Below, in pieces: positions 1 to 8,470 of a stretch of 64,000 bases of DNA (the stretch's first letter is position 1; every line of letters begins with the position of its first letter). Below the pieces are notes generated by a model. That model made no database searches and was not told the DNA's origin. It was given only the letters and a program-made list of their open reading frames with translations. The translations under genes and the position numbers were made by a program. Location: the NCBI GenBank assembly GCA_023391695.1, contig JAEWAK010000045.1, positions 1-64,000 of the forward strand, in the 5' to 3' direction. This DNA is from Bacillota bacterium. Lineage in GTDB: Bacteria > Bacillota > Clostridia > Lachnospirales > Lachnospiraceae.

Positions 1-128
1 CCCCACTTTGCGGAATCCTGCGTCGCAATTTTGGGAACGTAGACCCGCTACGCCCCCAAAATCGCTCCTTGTCTCCCACAAAGTGGAACATTCAGCCCGG
101 CACAAGCAGTTTTCAGACACACCCTAAG
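1..128. repeat. Palindromic MITE-like repeat, family A, copy 1 (cut by window start)
   Basis: This is the right-hand part of a roughly 160-bp palindromic element also found at 55164-55326 and, as a half copy, at 59404-59483. The internal stem (TTTTGGGAACGTAG pairing with CTACGCCCCCAAAA) and the arm CCACAAAGTGG are recognisable. The right terminal repeat ends in TTTTCAGACACACCC. No open frame of note is present, so it is a non-autonomous element. Confidence 0.75.
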
Positions 129-260
129 AGATTATTAAACATTATTAAGTATTAAGCGTATTATTAAGCCGCTTATGAAGTATTATGAAGCATTATTATG
201 AAGTTCGTGATTATGAAGCTGATGATTATGAAGCATTATTAAGTATTATAAAACTTGGTT
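129..260. repeat. AT-rich degenerate direct repeats
   Basis: The words TTATGAAG and CATTATTAAGTATTA recur several times with imperfect spacing. It looks like a decayed tandem repeat. I see no gene between it and position 376; AT-rich sequence with no recognisable signal fills the rest. Confidence 0.5.
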
Positions 261-376
261 TATTATATGTCAATGTTTATTTATTGTAATACGATAAAAA
301 CATAACGAAAATCAATAATAACTATAGGAATTATAGGAGTGGGAAACATTGGGAACTTGGGAACGTTGGGAACATA

Positions 377-622
377 GCCAGGTATCCCGATTCCTGCGTA
401 TTATTCCACTGTTCCGGCGGTAAGGACCGTATTGGCATGACGGCCATGCTCTTACTGAAACTGGCAGGTGTGGATGACGAAACCATCATAGGGGATTATG
501 CCTGCAGCGAAAAGACAATGGCGGATATCTTTCCCCTTCAGGTAGAACAGATGGAAGCAAGCGGAAGATTATTTAACACAGCTTGGATTAACGGAAGAAC
601 TGCTAAAAGAAGTCAGAAATAA
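377..622 (+). pseudogene. Tyrosine-phosphatase fragment (HCxxGKDR P-loop)
   Basis: The frame opens without a start and reads through a P-loop phosphatase signature, HCSGGKDRIG, at 407-436, followed by an ALLLxLAGV-like helix and GDYACSE. This matches the core of the Y_phosphatase3 (PF13350) family, which is normally about 250 residues; only about 80 residues remain. The usual Thr after GKDR is Ile here. The N-terminal half is absent and the C-terminus ends abruptly, so I read it as a gene remnant. An ATG at 437 exists, but starting there would remove the catalytic Cys. Confidence 0.6.
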
Positions 623-680
623 ATTAATTGCTCCATAATAATAACGGTATCATTTATAAGCTCTGTTTAACCTTATAAAT

Positions 681-742
681 AAGATCCACCGCTCACAAGT
701 GTTAAGCGTAGGCGGTGGGTCCACTTACTTGTTTCAGTCGGA
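681..742. repeat. IS200/IS605-end-like hairpin, copy 1
   Basis: ATCCACCGC at 684-692 pairs with GCGGTGGGT at 712-720, followed by ACTTACTTGTTTCAGTCGGAG-type sequence. A related element lies at 62941-63032. The shape resembles the subterminal hairpins of IS200/IS605 elements, but no transposase is attached, so it may be a stand-alone palindromic unit. Confidence 0.45.
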
Positions 743-846
743 GATAGGGCAGATAGTGTTCGATAAAATGCCTGGGCAGCAGGATCAGGATAGGGCCGCA
801 GACAGCGGACCTGGATCCGCTTTGACGAATCATTAAGAACGGTTAA

Positions 847-1008
847 TTAATGATTATCCCTACTTTCTCCGTTTTTGCTCTGATAAGCGATCAGAATAAT
901 ATTCTTATTGGATTCGGCACACATGGATTTTTCCAGTTGGGATATCCGGTTCAATGCAGAATCGGATATTTCAGCTATTTCGTATTCCTTAAACTTACCT
1001 GATTCCAT
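847..1008 (-). CDS. Small hypothetical protein (53 aa)
   Basis: The frame reads leftwards from ATG at 1008 to TAA at 847. AAAGGA lies about ten bases upstream of the start. The product begins MESGKFKEYEIAEIS, has a predicted helix around residues 18-32 and a short hydrophobic strand NIILIAY. It has no signal peptide or known motif. I do not recognise it; the good ribosome binding site and clean frame support it as a real small gene. Confidence 0.5.
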   Translation of the reverse strand: MESGKFKEYEIAEISDSALNRISQLEKSMCAESNKNIILIAYQSKNGESRDNH

Positions 1009-1355
1009 GATCTGATTTTCCTTTCTATCTAAAATATTTTTGTGTCTCGCTTTAGTTACCGCTTAAGTAGTATTATATGTATATTTTATGCGACTATTCA
1101 GTCACTGCGGTTTTTACGGAAACCGTATGTTTGTGTTTATATGCCAAAAAATTAATACCTTGGCATTGATTAACTCAAAATTATACATGAGCGGGCTTTT
1201 ATGCTCTTTTCCCGGGCGTAGCGAATAGTCACAAACAGCCAAATTCTAAAAAATATATTTTAATTATGAAAGATACATAAAATAGCAATTTTTATTAAGA
1301 TGATTTTAAATTCTTCTGTTATAATGAGGATAACAATACGATAGGAGGTGTCATT
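1009..1355 (+). promoter_or_regulatory. Intergenic region with promoter of the AraC-clpP pair
   Basis: The gap holds no gene. A TATAAT at 1320-1325 is the likely -10 box for the downstream pair; the -35 box is not convincing. AGGAGGTG at 1343-1350 is the ribosome binding site of the TTG start at 1356. Confidence 0.45.
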
Positions 1356-1790
1356 TTGAAAGAATCGTCAAAGATAATTGAACGGACCATTCATTTCATT
1401 GAACAGCATCTGCAGGAAGACTTAAACCTTAATGATATTGCAAAACATACCGGTTATTCCAAATTTCACTTAAATAGAATATTTTCTGAAACAGTTGGCT
1501 GCACCATTCATAAATATATACAAAAGCGCCGCCTGACGGAAGCCGCTAAAATGCTCGTGTATACGGACCTTCCAATTGCCCAGGTTGCACTGGAGGCCAA
1601 TTATGAATCCCAGCAGGCCTTTACCCTGGCTTTTCGCCAATTGTACCGAAAGACTCCCCAGATCTACCGGGAGACCGGCGTATTTTTACCGAAACAGCTG
1701 GAATTCGGTGTAGATTTAAAGGAACAGAGCGTATTTGCAAATACCTTGTATTATATCAATCATTATAAGAAGGAGATGAAGGCAGCATGA
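1356..1790 (+). CDS. AraC-family single-domain regulator
   Basis: The protein is a 144-residue, almost pure AraC DNA-binding domain. Two helix-turn-helix units lie at about residues 8-105, including DIAKHTGYSKFHLNRIF and QVALEANYESQQAFTLAFRQ. It lacks an attached effector domain, like SoxS/MarA-type proteins. The start is TTG, chosen because AGGAGGTG lies six bases upstream. Its stop overlaps the ATG of the ClpP gene (GCATGA), so the two are translationally coupled. The target is unknown; control of its own operon, including the protease subunit, is an inference. Confidence 0.85.
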   Translation: MKESSKIIERTIHFIEQHLQEDLNLNDIAKHTGYSKFHLNRIFSETVGCTIHKYIQKRRLTEAAKMLVYTDLPIAQVALEANYESQQAFTLAFRQLYRKTPQIYRETGVFLPKQLEFGVDLKEQSVFANTLYYINHYKKEMKAA

Positions 1791-2371
1791 GTTTAGTACC
1801 ATATGTAGTGGAACAGACCAGCCGGGGTGAAAGAAGTTATGATATCTACTCCAGGCTTTTAAGTGACAGAATTATATTTTTAGGGGAAGAAGTAAATGAA
1901 AACTCTGCCAGCCTGGTAGTAGCCCAGTTATTATTTCTGGAAGCACAGGACCCCGGCAAGGATATAGCCCTTTATATTAACAGCCCGGGCGGTTCCGTAC
2001 CTGCGGGACTTGCAATTTATGATACCATGAAATATATAAAATGTGATATTTCGACCATCTGTATCGGAATGGCGGCCAGCATGGGGGCTTTCTTACTGGC
2101 AGGCGGCACCAAAGGCAAGCGGTTTGCCCTTCCCAATGCGGAAATCATGATACATCAGCCCTCCGGCGGAGCCAAAGGTACTGCCAGTGACATACGGATC
2201 ATGGCAGAATATGTGCTGAATAATAAGAAGAAATTAAACCGGATCATGGCTGCCAATACCGGCAGAACCATAGAAGAAATAGAACGGGATACGGACAGGG
2301 ATCATTTTATGGGTGCGGAAGAAGCTATGAATTACGGCCTCATTGATAAGGTTATATCAAAGCGTATATAA
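1787..2371 (+). CDS. clpP: ATP-dependent Clp protease proteolytic subunit (paralogue)
   Basis: This is a full-length serine peptidase of family S14, 194 residues. The catalytic triad is visible: Ser in GMAASMGAF (about residue 98), His in MIHQPSGG (about 123) and Asp in the RDTDRDHFM segment (about 172). ClpP forms a 14-mer barrel and needs ClpX, ClpA or ClpC for substrates. No Clp ATPase is adjacent, and the AraC partner is not the usual tig-clpP-clpX context, so this is probably an accessory ClpP rather than the housekeeping copy. Confidence 0.93.
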   Translation: MSLVPYVVEQTSRGERSYDIYSRLLSDRIIFLGEEVNENSASLVVAQLLFLEAQDPGKDIALYINSPGGSVPAGLAIYDTMKYIKCDISTICIGMAASMGAFLLAGGTKGKRFALPNAEIMIHQPSGGAKGTASDIRIMAEYVLNNKKKLNRIMAANTGRTIEEIERDTDRDHFMGAEEAMNYGLIDKVISKRI

Positions 2372-2657
2372 TTTTTTGCTTTGTGAAACTTCGGCTGCTT
2401 TATCAAAATATATGATTCCGGAAATTATCCCAAAATAAAACCTGGGACTCAATTGAGCTAAATAAAGAACTGAACCGGGAAAGGGAGGCTTTTAAGCGGT
2501 AATTATTTAAAACATATTAATCCAAAATATAAAACAAATTTTTTATTAAGGAGTTGACTGTCAAGTCAATCTATGATATTCTATAAATGGATTACAGATT
2601 AAGTAATCCATTTATTATTATCAGATATTGACTGGACGGTCAATATAAGGAGGTACT
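2372..2657 (+). promoter_or_regulatory. Intergenic region with likely TetR operators
   Basis: Two inverted repeats of the same TTGACT/AGTCAA type lie at 2553-2570 and 2627-2644 (ATTGACTGGACGGTCAAT). The second abuts the ribosome binding site of the downstream TetR gene, as expected for autoregulation. Between them is a perfect 13-bp hairpin (ATAAATGGATTAC with its complement, about 2583-2615). A short frame at about 2440-2503 ends in NREREAFKR and may be the tail of a lost gene. Confidence 0.5.
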
Positions 2658-3296
2658 ATGTCCATAGAAACTTTTTACAATCTTCCGGAAGAAAAACAGA
2701 AAAGCCTGATACAAGGCGGGTTAAAGGAATTTTCATCCAGGTCATATCAGGAAGCCAGTACGGATGCCATTACCAGGGAATGTGGAATATCAAAAGGGAT
2801 TCTGTTCCATTATTTTAAAAGCAAGAAAATATTTTATTTATTTATCCTGGAGCATTGTGTAAAGTTGCTGACACAGCCTGTCCATCAGGCTTCCGGAAAC
2901 GATTTTTATGAGATTATTTTTCTGTCCATGGACAGGAAAATGGAATTGTTCCAAAAGTACCCATTGGAAATAAAGTTTGTGAATCTGGCTGCAAAAGAAA
3001 CCAACGGGCAGATAGCCGAAGAGAAAAATAAACTCCTTGGACCTTATATGCTCCGGGCAAAGGAGGATTCCGGGAGAGTAATCCAAAAAGCAGCGGAAAA
3101 GCTAAGTTTGAAAACGACGGAAGACAGGGAGACAATTGTAAAAGCACTGTCCATGTATGTGAATACGATTATTATGAATTATTTGGAACAATATAAAGAT
3201 AAACCGGAAGATTTTTTTCACGGCGGAGATAAAATAAAAGGGGAAATAAAAGAATACCTGAATATTTTTTTATATGGGGTTTTAAGGGAGGTTTGA
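2658..3296 (+). CDS. TetR/AcrR-family transcriptional regulator
   Basis: The N-terminal 50 residues form a TetR helix-turn-helix (ASTDAITRECGISKGILFHYF), followed by an all-helical ligand-binding region of about 155 residues. Length (212) is normal. AGGAGG precedes the ATG. The inverted repeats upstream suggest that it represses its own transcription and that of the ligase gene 62 bp downstream. The inducer cannot be read from sequence. A tiny frame, MPKGGILPVIV, with a good ribosome binding site starts at 3298, just after the stop; its status is unclear. Confidence 0.88.
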   Translation: MSIETFYNLPEEKQKSLIQGGLKEFSSRSYQEASTDAITRECGISKGILFHYFKSKKIFYLFILEHCVKLLTQPVHQASGNDFYEIIFLSMDRKMELFQKYPLEIKFVNLAAKETNGQIAEEKNKLLGPYMLRAKEDSGRVIQKAAEKLSLKTTEDRETIVKALSMYVNTIIMNYLEQYKDKPEDFFHGGDKIKGEIKEYLNIFLYGVLREV

Positions 3297-3358
3297 TATG
3301 CCCAAGGGCGGCATCTTGCCGGTAATTGTGTAAAAGCTTCACGGAAATGGAGGTTATA

Positions 3359-4753
3359 ATGAAAATAGGTTTTATAAAAGCAATAAGACTAGCAGCTTCC
3401 TATGGCAGACTGCCCTTAAAAGAAAGGGAAAAACTGCGGGAAGAGAGATTAAAAGAACTTGTAACTTATGCAAAAAATAACAGTCCTTATTTTAAAAGGT
3501 TATATGAAAATATCGGTGAAAATTTTCAATTGTCGGAGCTGCCGGTAACAAACAAAGTGGAGATGGTAAAACATTTTGACGAATGGGTAACGGACAGAGA
3601 AGTACACTTATCCGAAATAATGGAATTCATGAATGACCTGGATCATGTCGGCCGCAGCTTTAAGAGCAGGTATCTGGTTTTTACCACATCGGGTTCCACC
3701 GGCAATCCCTCCATAATACTATGTGATAAGACTGCAAAAAATGTAATGGATGCTGCAGCGATCCTAAGGTCCTACGCCAGAAAAGAAGATATGAAAGCAT
3801 TTATAAAAAAGAAGGGAAAATCCGCAGGGGTTTTTGCAACCGGCGGGTTTTACCTGGGATACAGTACTGTGAGGAACAGGCAGTTAAAAACGCCCTGGAA
3901 GAAAAACCAGGTTATGATCACAAGCATATTAAATCCCATGGAACAGATTGTGGATGAACTCAACCGGTTTCAGCCGGCTATGTTAGGCGGTTATCCAACA
4001 GCCCTGGAACTGCTGGCAGAAGAACAAAAAAGCGGCAGGCTCCGCATTTCACCCGTGTTGGTTATGACCGGAGGGGAATATTTAAGTAAAGAATTACGGG
4101 AATGGTTAAAAGAGACTTTTCAATGTTACGTACAGACCAATTATTCCTGTACCGAGGGCGGAATAATAGCCTGCGAATGTGGATATGAGCATTTTCATGT
4201 TAATGATGACTGGATTATCTTAGAACCGGTGGATAAGGACAATAATTCAGTGCCTGACGGAGTACAATCAGATAAATGGCTGCTTACAAACCTTTCAAAT
4301 TACACGCAGCCTCTGATCCGTTATGAAATTACCGACCGGGTCGTTCTCCACCGGGAGGGGTGTACCTGCCAAAATCCGTCTCCCTGGATTGAAATCGAAG
4401 GCAGGACGGATGACATATTGAATTTCCAAGGTGATAAGGGAGCAGTCCGGATCATTCCCCTGGCGCTTTATGCAATCCTGAAAGAAATTCATGAAATCAA
4501 CCGGTTCCAGCTCATATTAAGACAAAACAATGAATTGGAATTAAGGCTTATCTGTAAAGAAAAGAATGCGGTGCCGGAAGTTTTTGATATGGCAAAAGGA
4601 AAAATACGAAAGTATCTGAAAGAAAATGGGATTACGGAGGCGACGGTATATTTATCGGAGGAGGAACCCAAAGCCCATGCCCAAAGCGGGAAATTCAAGC
4701 ACGTATATCAGGAACTGAAAGAGGAGGGAGAATGCCGGACGATGAAAAATTGA
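3359..4753 (+). CDS. CapK/phenylacetate-CoA-ligase-like AMP-forming enzyme
   Basis: The 464-residue protein has the adenylate-forming fold: the phosphate-binding loop TTSGSTGNPS (about residue 110), a GGEYLSKELRE segment and an ARD-like motif EGRTDDIL (about 360). This places it with PaaK/CapK proteins that activate a carboxylate as acyl-AMP for transfer to CoA or another acceptor. The substrate is unknown. ATG at 3359 is chosen because GGAGG lies six bases upstream. It shares an apparent operon with TetR. Part of a detoxification or cell-surface pathway is possible but not shown. Confidence 0.75.
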   Translation: MKIGFIKAIRLAASYGRLPLKEREKLREERLKELVTYAKNNSPYFKRLYENIGENFQLSELPVTNKVEMVKHFDEWVTDREVHLSEIMEFMNDLDHVGRSFKSRYLVFTTSGSTGNPSIILCDKTAKNVMDAAAILRSYARKEDMKAFIKKKGKSAGVFATGGFYLGYSTVRNRQLKTPWKKNQVMITSILNPMEQIVDELNRFQPAMLGGYPTALELLAEEQKSGRLRISPVLVMTGGEYLSKELREWLKETFQCYVQTNYSCTEGGIIACECGYEHFHVNDDWIILEPVDKDNNSVPDGVQSDKWLLTNLSNYTQPLIRYEITDRVVLHREGCTCQNPSPWIEIEGRTDDILNFQGDKGAVRIIPLALYAILKEIHEINRFQLILRQNNELELRLICKEKNAVPEVFDMAKGKIRKYLKENGITEATVYLSEEEPKAHAQSGKFKHVYQELKEEGECRTMKN

Positions 4754-4852
4754 TTGTCTATTACACATAGTATTCGTGAAAATATTCTGAGCAGACTTTT
4801 GATACTCAAATCTACTATAAAACTATAAGATAACTATAATAGGATAACAAAT

Positions 4853-4873
4853 AAAGGGGCTTTCAGCCCCTTT
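4853..4873 (+). terminator. Intrinsic terminator after the ligase gene
   Basis: AAAGGGGC pairs perfectly with GCCCCTTT around a five-base loop, followed by TATATAG. The symmetrical A/T flanks allow function on both strands between the convergent ligase and YCII genes. Confidence 0.7.
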
Positions 4874-4917
4874 ATATAGTGGAAATCCGAGATAAACTCT
4901 ATATCCTATCCCCGAAA

Positions 4918-5205
4918 TCAGTCCAGCAAATAATTATTGTCCTTATTGGCCCATTCAAGAGTACGCAATTCAAAGGTTTTATAATCCTCGTGTATAAAAG
5001 GATCTCTTTTAGCAAGCTCCTCAGCTTCTTTGGCGGATAACGCATTAAAAATTACCATGCCTCCGTTATAATCCGTAAAAGGCCCGCATAAAAATAATTT
5101 GCCCGAAGCTTCCAATTCTTTTAAATGAGCCACATGCCGTTGTATGACTTCTAAATTTAGCTCTTTTTTATTTTCCATTAACATAACGTATAAATTTTTA
5201 TTCAT
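4918..5205 (-). CDS. YCII-related (YciI-like) protein
   Basis: This 95-residue protein is a single YCII-type ferredoxin-like alpha/beta domain. The family pattern is visible: HVAHLKELEASGKLFLCGPF, then GGMVIFNALSAKEAEELAKRDPF and a C-terminal ELRTLEW strand. The His near residue 24 and Asp near residue 68 correspond to the conserved polar pair of YciI. Its biochemical role is not established in most bacteria. It is transcribed convergently to the ligase gene and appears monocistronic. Confidence 0.85.
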   Translation of the reverse strand: MNKNLYVMLMENKKELNLEVIQRHVAHLKELEASGKLFLCGPFTDYNGGMVIFNALSAKEAEELAKRDPFIHEDYKTFELRTLEWANKDNNYLLD

Positions 5206-5748
5206 TTACCCATCCTCTAAGTCTGATATTAACGGTACATCCGGCGTTTCGATGCCATATGGCACACTGTCATAATAATGTATCCTATCATAATATTCAT
5301 AAAAAGTAAATAATTTGGGTGGAAAAGAACTCCATAGATATACTAAAACTTCAAGAAATTACTGAAAGCGGGAGTGAAAAGAGGACAACCTGCCTCCTCT
5401 GAGAGGTGCTCAGTCACTACGCTTTTCAGTCCTGGGGTAATTTCTTAGAATTTAAGACCTTTGATAACCGAACCGGTAAATTATATACCATAAAACCGTT
5501 TCGTATGTTGATTATGCTGGACGGATAAGGTAAAATAAGGAATAAGACGGATATGGTCAGTTTATATCCACGAACGGAGAGAGGTTTCCCGGCCGCAGAC
5601 CGGTTTGACAGCTTGGGTATATACGTAGGCACCGGATAATGCATTAAGAAATCTGGGGCACATTGAGTTCGTCCTGTTGTTCTGATTCCCTATGCTTTTA
5701 TCAGTTTTATACTGGTTTCTTTATTGCTGAATAAAGAAACCGGTATAA
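5206..5748. other. Intergenic stretch containing repeat B copy 1
   Basis: Apart from the palindromic repeat at 5338-5455 and a long inverted repeat at 5709-5747 (GGTTTCTTTATT with AATAAAGAAACC, extended by TATAC/GGTATA), I see no supported gene here. The inverted repeat directly precedes the permease remnant. Confidence 0.5.
5338..5455. repeat. Palindromic repeat family B, copy 1
   Basis: Terminal arms AACTTCAAGAAATTAC and GTAATTTCTTAGAATTT are inverted repeats, and the inner GGAGTGAAAAG pairs with CTTTTCAGTCC. The reverse complement of the same element occurs at 59484-59606. The size of about 120 bp and absence of coding capacity fit a small MITE-like unit. Confidence 0.7.
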
Positions 5749-5850
5749 TGGTTCATCTGGCTGGCCACGGTCGTAATGGCCTGCAGTATCTATTTATCCG
5801 TAAAATTATTCTATAAAGGTCTTAAATTGTATGAAAGTGTTGGTAATTAA
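5749..5850 (+). pseudogene. C-terminal remnant of an ABC-2-type permease
   Basis: An open frame of 33 residues without a start ends in KLFYKGLKLYESVGN. It resembles the C-terminus of the intact permease at 28059-28853, which ends FYVFYKGLKRYTSSN. A hydrophobic segment (IWLATVVMACSIYLSV) precedes it, as in the last membrane helix of that family. An in-frame stop lies just upstream. I infer a deletion remnant. Confidence 0.5.
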
Positions 5851-5899
5851 AAGAAGAATACGGTAACAGAACGAAAAATGTCTATAGACTGGAGACAAG

Positions 5900-6463
5900 A
5901 TGAATCAATACAACAGGGAGAATGACTCTGACTTTATAAAGATCCTGGACAGGAGAAATTATGACAGAAGGTGGGATAAAATAACCAGGACAGCGATCAG
6001 GGGTATCATTGAATCGGACGGGAAAATAGCATTTATCCACAGCTGTAAACACGGGGATTATAAGTTTCCGGGCGGCGGAATGGAAGCGGGGGAAAGCATG
6101 GAGGAAACCTTAATCCGGGAAGTCCGGGAAGAGACGGGTTTAAAGGTAATTCCGGAATCTATCCGTTATTGGGGCAAAATCAAGGAAATTAAGAAAGATA
6201 AAGAACAAAGCAGGATATTTGAACAGATATCCTATTATTATCAGTGTGACATCTTGCCGGAACAGGGGGAACGGAACCTGAATGCGTATGAGGAAGAGTA
6301 TGAATATGAGTTAACGTGGAAAACTCTGGAGGAAGCCATTGAAAATAATACCCTTATAAATCACAAAGAACGTACACCCTGGGTTTTCAGGGATACGCTG
6401 GTAATGGACAAGTTAATGGAAGAAAAGTGCAGGAGTACGGCAAATGCGGAAACGGGGTTTTAG
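5900..6463 (+). CDS. Nudix hydrolase
   Basis: The 187-residue protein contains a complete Nudix box at about residues 59-81 (GGGMEAGES, then REVREETG), the Mg-binding diphosphohydrolase signature. The substrate is not predictable. The start follows GGAGA at suitable spacing. Its stop codon is directly followed by the ATG of the response regulator, so it is the first gene of an operon with the two-component system. Confidence 0.9.
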   Translation: MNQYNRENDSDFIKILDRRNYDRRWDKITRTAIRGIIESDGKIAFIHSCKHGDYKFPGGGMEAGESMEETLIREVREETGLKVIPESIRYWGKIKEIKKDKEQSRIFEQISYYYQCDILPEQGERNLNAYEEEYEYELTWKTLEEAIENNTLINHKERTPWVFRDTLVMDKLMEEKCRSTANAETGF

Positions 6464-7141
6464 ATGAAAATATTAATTGTGGAAGATGATAAAACCATTG
6501 CGGAAGGCCTGGAATACTCACTTATCAGTGAGGGTTTTGAGGTTACCCTGTGCGAAAGTAAAAAAGATGCCGACCGGAAGTCAGGAGAAAAATTTGACTT
6601 ATATTTGCTGGATCTATCCCTGCCCGACGGAAGCGGTTATGAAATCTGCAGGAATGTTAAGAAGAAAAATAAAGCACCGGTTATATTTTTAACGGCCTGT
6701 GATGATGAGGTGAATGTTGTCATGGGTCTGGATATGGGGGCGGATGATTATATTACAAAGCCATTCCGTATCCGGGAGCTGATCAGCCGCATTAAGGCTG
6801 CTTTAAGGCATTATCAAAATGCAGATACTGTATCGGATACGATCCGAGTCGAAAACATATTGATCAATACGAAACAAGCGAAAGTATACCGGGATGGAGC
6901 GGAAGTATTTTTAACTTCCCTGGAATACCGGCTGCTGCTGGTTTTTCTTAACAACCCGGGACAGATTCTGACCAGGAACCAATTGCTCCAGGGAATCTGG
7001 GATATTGACGGGAACTTCATCAATGACAATACCTTATCGGTTTATATCAAACGCCTGCGGGAAAAATTAGAAGAGGAAAGCCAGGATCCCAGGATAATTA
7101 TTACCGTACGTGGCTTAGGCTACCGGATGGGCCGGGAGTGA
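6464..7141 (+). CDS. OmpR-family response regulator
   Basis: It has a receiver domain at residues 1-115 with the acidic pair VEDD (8-9), phospho-acceptor Asp in LLDLSLPDG (about 50) and conserved Lys in TKPFR (about 99). A winged-helix OmpR/PhoB domain follows at 128-222, ending GLGYRMG. It directly follows the Nudix gene and precedes the histidine kinase. The likely target is the ABC exporter promoter at 8206-8261, where AGTCAC words are repeated at 11-bp spacing. Confidence 0.95.
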   Translation: MKILIVEDDKTIAEGLEYSLISEGFEVTLCESKKDADRKSGEKFDLYLLDLSLPDGSGYEICRNVKKKNKAPVIFLTACDDEVNVVMGLDMGADDYITKPFRIRELISRIKAALRHYQNADTVSDTIRVENILINTKQAKVYRDGAEVFLTSLEYRLLLVFLNNPGQILTRNQLLQGIWDIDGNFINDNTLSVYIKRLREKLEEESQDPRIIITVRGLGYRMGRE

Positions 7142-7199
7142 AAAAGGTAGATGAAAAAGTATTGGGAAAGGAATGCCATAAAAGCAATTGGTTACAAAC

Positions 7200-8201
7200 A
7201 TGATAAAAAATAAGGAAGTCAGGAATTTATATCTGTTTTGTACGATAACAGGTTTAACCGGTGTGGCAGCCGTAAGTTTCATTCATATTACGGCGGGAAT
7301 CATAACCCTGCTTGTCCTTCTGGTATTTACGGGAGCATTTATCCGGTTTACCCATAGACGTTATAAAAATATCAGGCTGTTGTCGGAATATCTTGCCAGT
7401 GTATATGCAGGGCGGCAGCAGTTGGATATCCGGGATAATGAAGAAGGTGAATTGAGTATTTTAAAAAATGATATCTATAAAGTCACCTTAACCTTATATG
7501 AACAGTCGGAACTGCTGAAAAAGGATAAAACATATCTGTCCGAAACCCTCTCCAACATATCCCACCAGTTAAAAACCCCTCTGACCTCCATGTTCGTTAT
7601 GACGGATCTCTTAAGTAACCCGGATTTACCCCAGGATAAAAAAGAAGAATTCTTAAGTAAAATCACCAACCAGCTTAAGAGAATCGAATGGCTGGTAGCC
7701 TCTCTTTTAAAACTTTCAAAGATCGATGCACAGACAGTACAGTTTAAACGGGAAAATATACGGCTGCGTAATTTAATCGAAAAAGCAGTGGAACCGCTTT
7801 TAATTCCTATTGAAATCAAAGAACAGAAGCTTGAAATTGCGTGCAGGGAGGATATTTTTATTACGGCAGATTTTAACTGGACGGCGGAAGCGGTTCTGAA
7901 TATAGTAAAAAATTGCATTGAGCATACAGGGAGCGGCGGTACCATAAGTATTAACTGCCTGCAGAACCCTTTATATGCGGAGCTTATCATAACGGATAAC
8001 GGGGAGGGAATTGCCCCGGAAGATAAGCCCCATATCTTCGAGCGCTTCTACAAAGGCATGAATGCGGGTCCGGACAGCATCGGAATCGGCCTTGCCATGT
8101 CCAAGACCATCTTAAACAGCCAGAATGGGAACGTTGAGATTGACCCTGCATGGGAAAACGGTACAAAATTTCGTATCCGGTTCTACAGACAGGTAGTCTA
8201 A
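7200..8201 (+). CDS. Sensor histidine kinase
   Basis: Two adjacent membrane helices fill about the first 55 residues with almost no extracellular loop, so the kinase probably senses within the membrane or through the exporter. The H-box SNISHQLKTPLTS is followed by the ATP-binding N-box (IVKNCIEHT), G1 (DNGEGIAP), F-box (FERFYKG) and G2 (GIGLAMS). The start is uncertain: TTG at 7188 or ATG at 7200. The neighbouring response regulator and FtsX exporter match the usual peptide-antibiotic sensing and detoxification layout. Confidence 0.9.
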   Translation: MIKNKEVRNLYLFCTITGLTGVAAVSFIHITAGIITLLVLLVFTGAFIRFTHRRYKNIRLLSEYLASVYAGRQQLDIRDNEEGELSILKNDIYKVTLTLYEQSELLKKDKTYLSETLSNISHQLKTPLTSMFVMTDLLSNPDLPQDKKEEFLSKITNQLKRIEWLVASLLKLSKIDAQTVQFKRENIRLRNLIEKAVEPLLIPIEIKEQKLEIACREDIFITADFNWTAEAVLNIVKNCIEHTGSGGTISINCLQNPLYAELIITDNGEGIAPEDKPHIFERFYKGMNAGPDSIGIGLAMSKTILNSQNGNVEIDPAWENGTKFRIRFYRQVV

Positions 8202-8205
8202 GAAA

Positions 8206-8261
8206 AGTGACTAAATTGTAAGATATAAAGTCACCGTATAGTCACGGCGGAAGGATATACT
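8206..8261 (+). promoter_or_regulatory. Putative response-regulator-controlled promoter of the ABC exporter
   Basis: AGTCACCG (8229-8236) and AGTCACGG (8240-8247) form direct repeats spaced one helical turn apart, with an inverted AGTGACT at 8206. A -10-like TATACT sits at 8256-8261. Direct repeats of this spacing are typical for OmpR-family regulators. The rest of the 269-bp gap shows nothing else. Confidence 0.4.
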
Positions 8262-8470
8262 CTGATTATGCAGCAGGTTCCCGGGGCGGAACAAAGGTAT
8301 GTATGGACAATTTTTGTTATTTAAGTGAAAGTGATAGAAGGAAAGTTCTCTGAGTAGATTGCTATCTGACTGACATGGAATATCGGAAAGGCGTGTTCAT
8401 AAAATTTCCTTCCTATCTTTGCCCGGATATCCAGCGAACTACATGTATATAATTAATCAGGAGGGCATTT

